From Pseudoroseomonas aestuarii (GTDB lineage: Bacteria > Pseudomonadota > Alphaproteobacteria > Acetobacterales > Acetobacteraceae), in assembly GCF_042651065.1 (NCBI RefSeq), contig NZ_JBHSCH010000013.1, positions 1-64,000 on the forward strand: 64,000 nucleotides of DNA, read 5' to 3'. The notes under the pieces are model-generated. The model saw only the letters and a program-made list of their open reading frames with translations, was not told where the DNA came from and did not search any database. This document shows positions 63,600-64,000 of the stretch, piece after piece (the stretch's first letter is position 1; every line of letters begins with the position of its first letter). Made by a program: the position numbers and the translations under genes.

Positions 63600-64000
63600 G
63601 GGCTGCCGATCGCCGCCGGGCTGCTGGTGGCCGACCAGGCCAGCAAGTGGTGGGTCCTGGAGGTGCTGCGCCTGCCGGAGCGCTTCCAGGTGAAGCTGCT
63701 CGATTTCGGCAGCTTCGGCTTCGACTTCACCATGGTCTGGAACCGCGGCGTCACCTTCGGCCTGCTGGCGGGGGACACGGTCTGGCACCGCGCCGGCCTC
63801 GCCCTGCTGGCGCTGGCCGTCGTCGCCTTCCTGCTGCGCTGGCTGGCCCGGGCCGAGAACCGCCTCACCGCCGTGGCGCTCGGCGGCATCGTCGGCGGCG
63901 CCATCGGCAACGTCATCGACCGGCTGCGCTTCGGCGCGGTGGTGGATTTCGCCGATTTCTGGGTGGGCTCCTTCCACTGGTACGTGTTCAACCTCGCCGA
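63585..64000 (+). CDS. lspA: Lipoprotein signal peptidase II (3' end outside window)
   Basis: A membrane aspartyl protease that cleaves lipoprotein signal peptides after lipid modification. The 138 codons seen begin MSLKLGLPIAAGLLVADQAS with the first helix. NRGVTFGLLAG is the conserved loop, and two more helices follow. Catalytic-site segments GNVIDRLRFGAVVDF and FHWYVFNLA are visible before the window ends, so the second catalytic Asp is just outside. Only the ATG at 63585 is in the right frame. Its substrate BamB is encoded at 15.9 kb. Confidence 0.95.
   Translation, partial: MSLKLGLPIAAGLLVADQASKWWVLEVLRLPERFQVKLLDFGSFGFDFTMVWNRGVTFGLLAGDTVWHRAGLALLALAVVAFLLRWLARAENRLTAVALGGIVGGAIGNVIDRLRFGAVVDFADFWVGSFHWYVFNLA

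Overview
The window reads as chromosomal DNA of a very GC-rich alphaproteobacterium, most likely an Acetobacteraceae (Roseomonas-like) member of the Rhodospirillales. This is inferred from protein character, codon use and the conserved order rplI-dnaB-alr-mlaEF-radA-cvpA-purF; no rRNA or other marker is present to confirm it. I see no tRNA, CRISPR array, transposase or phage gene. Coding density is high, and no stretch over 300 bases lacks a gene.

Region by region. 1-11.1 kb is a core block on the + strand: end of a DUF2232 membrane protein, rplI, a cyclopropane-fatty-acid synthase, dnaB, alr, mlaE, mlaF, radA, cvpA, purF and a short-chain dehydrogenase. 11.1-19.4 kb holds a GNAT gene, asd behind what looks like a leader-peptide attenuator, a CNNM/CorC protein, the outer-membrane assembly and ribosome set (YfgM-like protein, bamB, der) and a dihydroorotase. 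19.5-25.7 kb has a TenA-like enzyme and a small surface-polysaccharide group (asnB-type amidotransferase, O-antigen ligase/polymerase, two glycosyltransferases). 25.7-32.4 kb holds ygfZ, ppdK, glyS and glyQ. 32.5-45.3 kb is a mixed accessory stretch: SnoaL-like, HAD, an HxlR regulator with its divergent NAD(P)-binding and DsbA-like genes, an exported argininosuccinate-lyase-like enzyme, an M29 peptidase, DUF2252, an exported carbonic anhydrase, an S49 peptidase, glutathione-dependent formaldehyde dehydrogenase, PepSY, CoA-binding and DUF2076 proteins. 45.3-58.3 kb is mostly regulatory and catabolic: LysR, MFS, TRIC, a three-gene operon (DSD1-like PLP enzyme, M81 hydrolase, threonine-synthase-like PLP enzyme) divergent from an M20 hydrolase, MarR with DUF1428, a Kef antiporter, an MDR reductase and a second M20 peptidase. 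58.4-64 kb is core again: LOG, ribF, a HAD nucleotidase, ileS and the start of lspA.

The most interesting non-coding features are these. (1) A likely leaderless 29-codon leader peptide upstream of asd carries a run of Ile and Thr codons followed by two mutually exclusive hairpins, as expected of transcription attenuation. (2) Two families of dispersed intergenic repeats sit almost only at gene 3' ends: family A (four copies, hairpin around GGAATTCC) and family B (three copies of about 114 bp, strikingly AT-rich, three hairpins each). Both look like bidirectional terminators and share a TGTCAGTTT arm. Two family-B copies lie as direct repeats around the exported lyase gene. (3) Several divergent intergenic regions carry clear palindromes: MarR/DUF1428, HxlR/NAD-binding gene, and PLP enzyme/M20.

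All calls come from reading the sequence and recalling family motifs. No database search or folding program was run.
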